A DNA stretch of 7,239 nt, from contig JBKJQB010000266.1 in NCBI GenBank assembly GCA_046594105.1, positions 1-7,239 of the forward strand, given 5' to 3'. Numbering within the stretch: the stretch's first letter is position 1; each line of letters begins with the position of its first letter. This DNA comes from JBDSGC01 sp046594105 (GTDB lineage Bacteria > Acidobacteriota > Thermoanaerobaculia > Gp7-AA8). Shown one piece after another: positions 5,838-7,239 of this stretch. The notes below the pieces were generated by a model. That model was given only the letters and a program-made list of their open reading frames with translations. It had not been told where the DNA came from and made no database searches. The position numbers and the translations under genes were made by a program.

Positions 5838-7171
5838 TCCAGCCACGAACAGGAAATTCCGATCATGAATAGAACAGTGCTGCGGCAGGCAGCGATCTGC
5901 AGTGGGAAAAAGGCCAGCGCCTCGATCACGAGGGCTACCACTGCGACTGATGCGACCAGTTGGGCTGCGCGAGACCTTTCTCCTGGCGCGACGCGTTTGT
6001 ACGCCAGGACAAGGATCGCCGCGTTGGCAAAGAAGAAAAGAAGGTAGCCGGGCAGCCCGGTTTCCGCGGCGATCTGCAGATGATCGTTGTGTACTTCTGC
6101 GAAGTTCATGAAGCGCGCTCCGTAATGTCGAATTGCTGGAAATCGGCGCTCCGCGGCAATCTTGTAGTCGAAGTAGTGGAACTTGAACGCTCCCGGACCG
6201 ACGCCCAACACGGGATGGTCCCGAACCATCAGAAAAGCACTTGCGTACGCGATGATGCGACCTGAGAGCACTGAGTCGAAGCGTCGTGCCGCGACATCGT
6301 GGCGCAGAACCGCCAGACGTTGACGGACCGGGGCGTTGATGAGGACCGTCGCGCCGATCAACGCAACCGCGACGGTGACCATGGCGGTCAAGTGCAAACG
6401 ACGCATGCATCGTCCCGCCAGAAAAAGCAAGGCCGCGCCGGCCGCGACGAACGCCGTGAAGCTTCCGGGGATGACCATGGAAGCTCCCAGCACCGCCGCA
6501 ATCACCAAGGCCGTGACTCTCTCCCGTCCGGCGCTCACAGTCGCGACGACCACCGCGGCGATCAAGGCGAAAACGAGGAACGCACCGGCATCATCAGCGT
6601 TGCCCAGCAGTCCGGTGAGCACGTACCGCATCCCGAATTGAGACGCACGTCGTCCATCCGGGTCGACCAGATTCCAGATCGAGAAAGCCTGCAGGAAGAG
6701 CGTCGCGGCATTGATCATGCCGGGGAGGATGACCGCGTACAGCGCCTTCACACCCCATGCCTCCGCTGACAGGTACGATGCGGCGAAGAAGATGGCGGCT
6801 GCCAGAGCCGTCGCGAAGGAGTCGATGCTGAGAGGAACATTGGTCGAGGTCCATGTCGTGAGTCCCGCCCAAAGGATCGTAGCGATCAACAAGGCGGGAA
6901 CCACGCGGTGTCGATTGAATCGGCGCCAGCTGATTTGACCGGTGACCGTCCCGTATCCCATGACGGCGGCGAGTACGATGGCCACGGCGCGGAAGAGCAG
7001 CTCTTTTGGAAGACGGAACGAGTCGGATCCGAATGGGTCCGCGAATAGTGGAATGACGACGACGGCCGCAATGAGAACGCCACCGAGGAGGCGATGAACG
7101 GTAGATTGAGGCAACTTGGGGTGGGCTAAGGCTGCAGCGTCGCGTGTCGTGCTTCCCCTCACCATGTCCAT
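5834..7171 (-). CDS. O-antigen ligase/polymerase-like membrane protein (Wzy_C family)
   Basis: From the ATG at 7171 this is 445 residues with about 12 hydrophobic segments (near 30-44, 58-76, 90-106, 118-134, 142-163, 195-213, 219-235, 238-253, 261-279, 373-391, 402-421, 427-441). A large loop at about 280-372, presumably periplasmic, has the Wzy_C features: SGR (303-305), RDHPVLGVGPGAF (317-329) and EVHNDHLQIAAETGLPGY (359-376). GSFTAFVAAG (236-245) and LLGNADDAGAF (188-198) resemble the conserved SxxxA and GNPN-LA motifs of the family. Members are WaaL ligases, Wzy polymerases or PglL/PilO-type protein O-glycosyltransferases; sequence alone does not choose. All move a lipid-linked glycan on the periplasmic face, consistent with the neighbouring O-unit genes. 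The start is uncertain: the frame stays open to the window edge (no stop in 7172-7239), with no other ATG, GTG or TTG there. The GGGA about 8 nt before 7171 is a weak ribosome site. The stop overlaps the TPR gene start. Confidence 0.85.
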   Translation of the reverse strand: MDMVRGSTTRDAAALAHPKLPQSTVHRLLGGVLIAAVVVIPLFADPFGSDSFRLPKELLFRAVAIVLAAVMGYGTVTGQISWRRFNRHRVVPALLIATILWAGLTTWTSTNVPLSIDSFATALAAAIFFAASYLSAEAWGVKALYAVILPGMINAATLFLQAFSIWNLVDPDGRRASQFGMRYVLTGLLGNADDAGAFLVFALIAAVVVATVSAGRERVTALVIAAVLGASMVIPGSFTAFVAAGAALLFLAGRCMRRLHLTAMVTVAVALIGATVLINAPVRQRLAVLRHDVAARRFDSVLSGRIIAYASAFLMVRDHPVLGVGPGAFKFHYFDYKIAAERRFPAIRHYGARFMNFAEVHNDHLQIAAETGLPGYLLFFFANAAILVLAYKRVAPGERSRAAQLVASVAVVALVIEALAFFPLQIAACRSTVLFMIGISCSWLE

Positions 7172-7239
7172 TGTTCGGTCCCATTCCGAAGACTGGCTGG
7201 CGAAGGCACGATTTGCGGACGGCCGGTCGCTCGATTTGA

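Noticed and set aside
5834..5860. Programmed frameshift joining the ligase-like protein to the TPR protein
   Set aside because: No slippery heptamer is visible ahead of the stop. Stop/start reinitiation at ATGA explains the arrangement.
5838..6410. N-terminal extension of the TPR protein frame to 355 codons
   Set aside because: Residues 1-191 are Arg/Ser-rich and overlap the ligase-like gene in another frame. The ATG at 5837 is followed by a normal hydrophobic anchor and forms the ATGA overlap.

Overview
This window is part of a Gram-negative surface-polysaccharide (O-antigen or capsule) locus. It is GC-rich throughout, with tightly packed genes and GTG as well as ATG starts. The gene set (L-FucNAc-type nucleotide-sugar enzymes, a WbpL-type initiating transferase, a Wzy/WaaL-like membrane protein) suggests a proteobacterium or another Gram-negative with lipid-linked O-polysaccharide. 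The phylum cannot be fixed from the sequence alone.

Layout. The left two thirds (1-5362) are five plus-strand genes in one direction: a 5'-truncated CapE/FnlA/WbjB-type UDP-GlcNAc 4,6-dehydratase/5-epimerase (2-874); a CapG/FnlC/WbjD-type UDP-sugar 2-epimerase (884-1990); a WbuB-like GT4 glycosyltransferase (1987-3213); an extended-SDR nucleotide-sugar reductase or epimerase resembling WbjF (3210-4148); and a WbpL/WecA-type polyprenyl-phosphate sugar-1-phosphate transferase (4304-5362). Genes 1-4 are separated by 9 nt, an ATGA overlap and a GTGA overlap, so they look translationally coupled. A 155-nt gap with one weak candidate promoter separates gene 4 from gene 5. The right third (5343-7171) is a minus-strand pair: an O-antigen ligase/polymerase-like membrane protein followed, through another ATGA overlap, by a short membrane-anchored TPR protein. 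The two gene groups converge and overlap by 20 bp at their 3' ends, with no room for an intergenic terminator.

How it fits together. From known families, gene 1 would convert UDP-GlcNAc to a 6-deoxy-4-keto L-sugar and gene 2 would invert C2 to finish a UDP-L-FucNAc-type (or L-QuiNAc-type) donor. Gene 3 would transfer that sugar. Gene 4 would make the 4-reduced first sugar, which gene 5 would load as sugar-1-phosphate onto undecaprenyl phosphate. The order matches the wbjB-wbjD-wbjE-wbjF-wbpL order I recall from Pseudomonas aeruginosa O11, but the intermediate reductase gene wbjC (capF/fnlB) is absent between genes 1 and 2, and no wbpM-type dehydratase follows wbpL. The minus-strand pair would act later, in polymerisation, ligation to lipid A-core, or protein O-glycosylation.

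I found no RNA gene, CRISPR array, insertion sequence or tandem repeat. Individually the genes belong to known families. The points worth a second look are the missing pathway steps and the separate TPR partner of the ligase-like protein.
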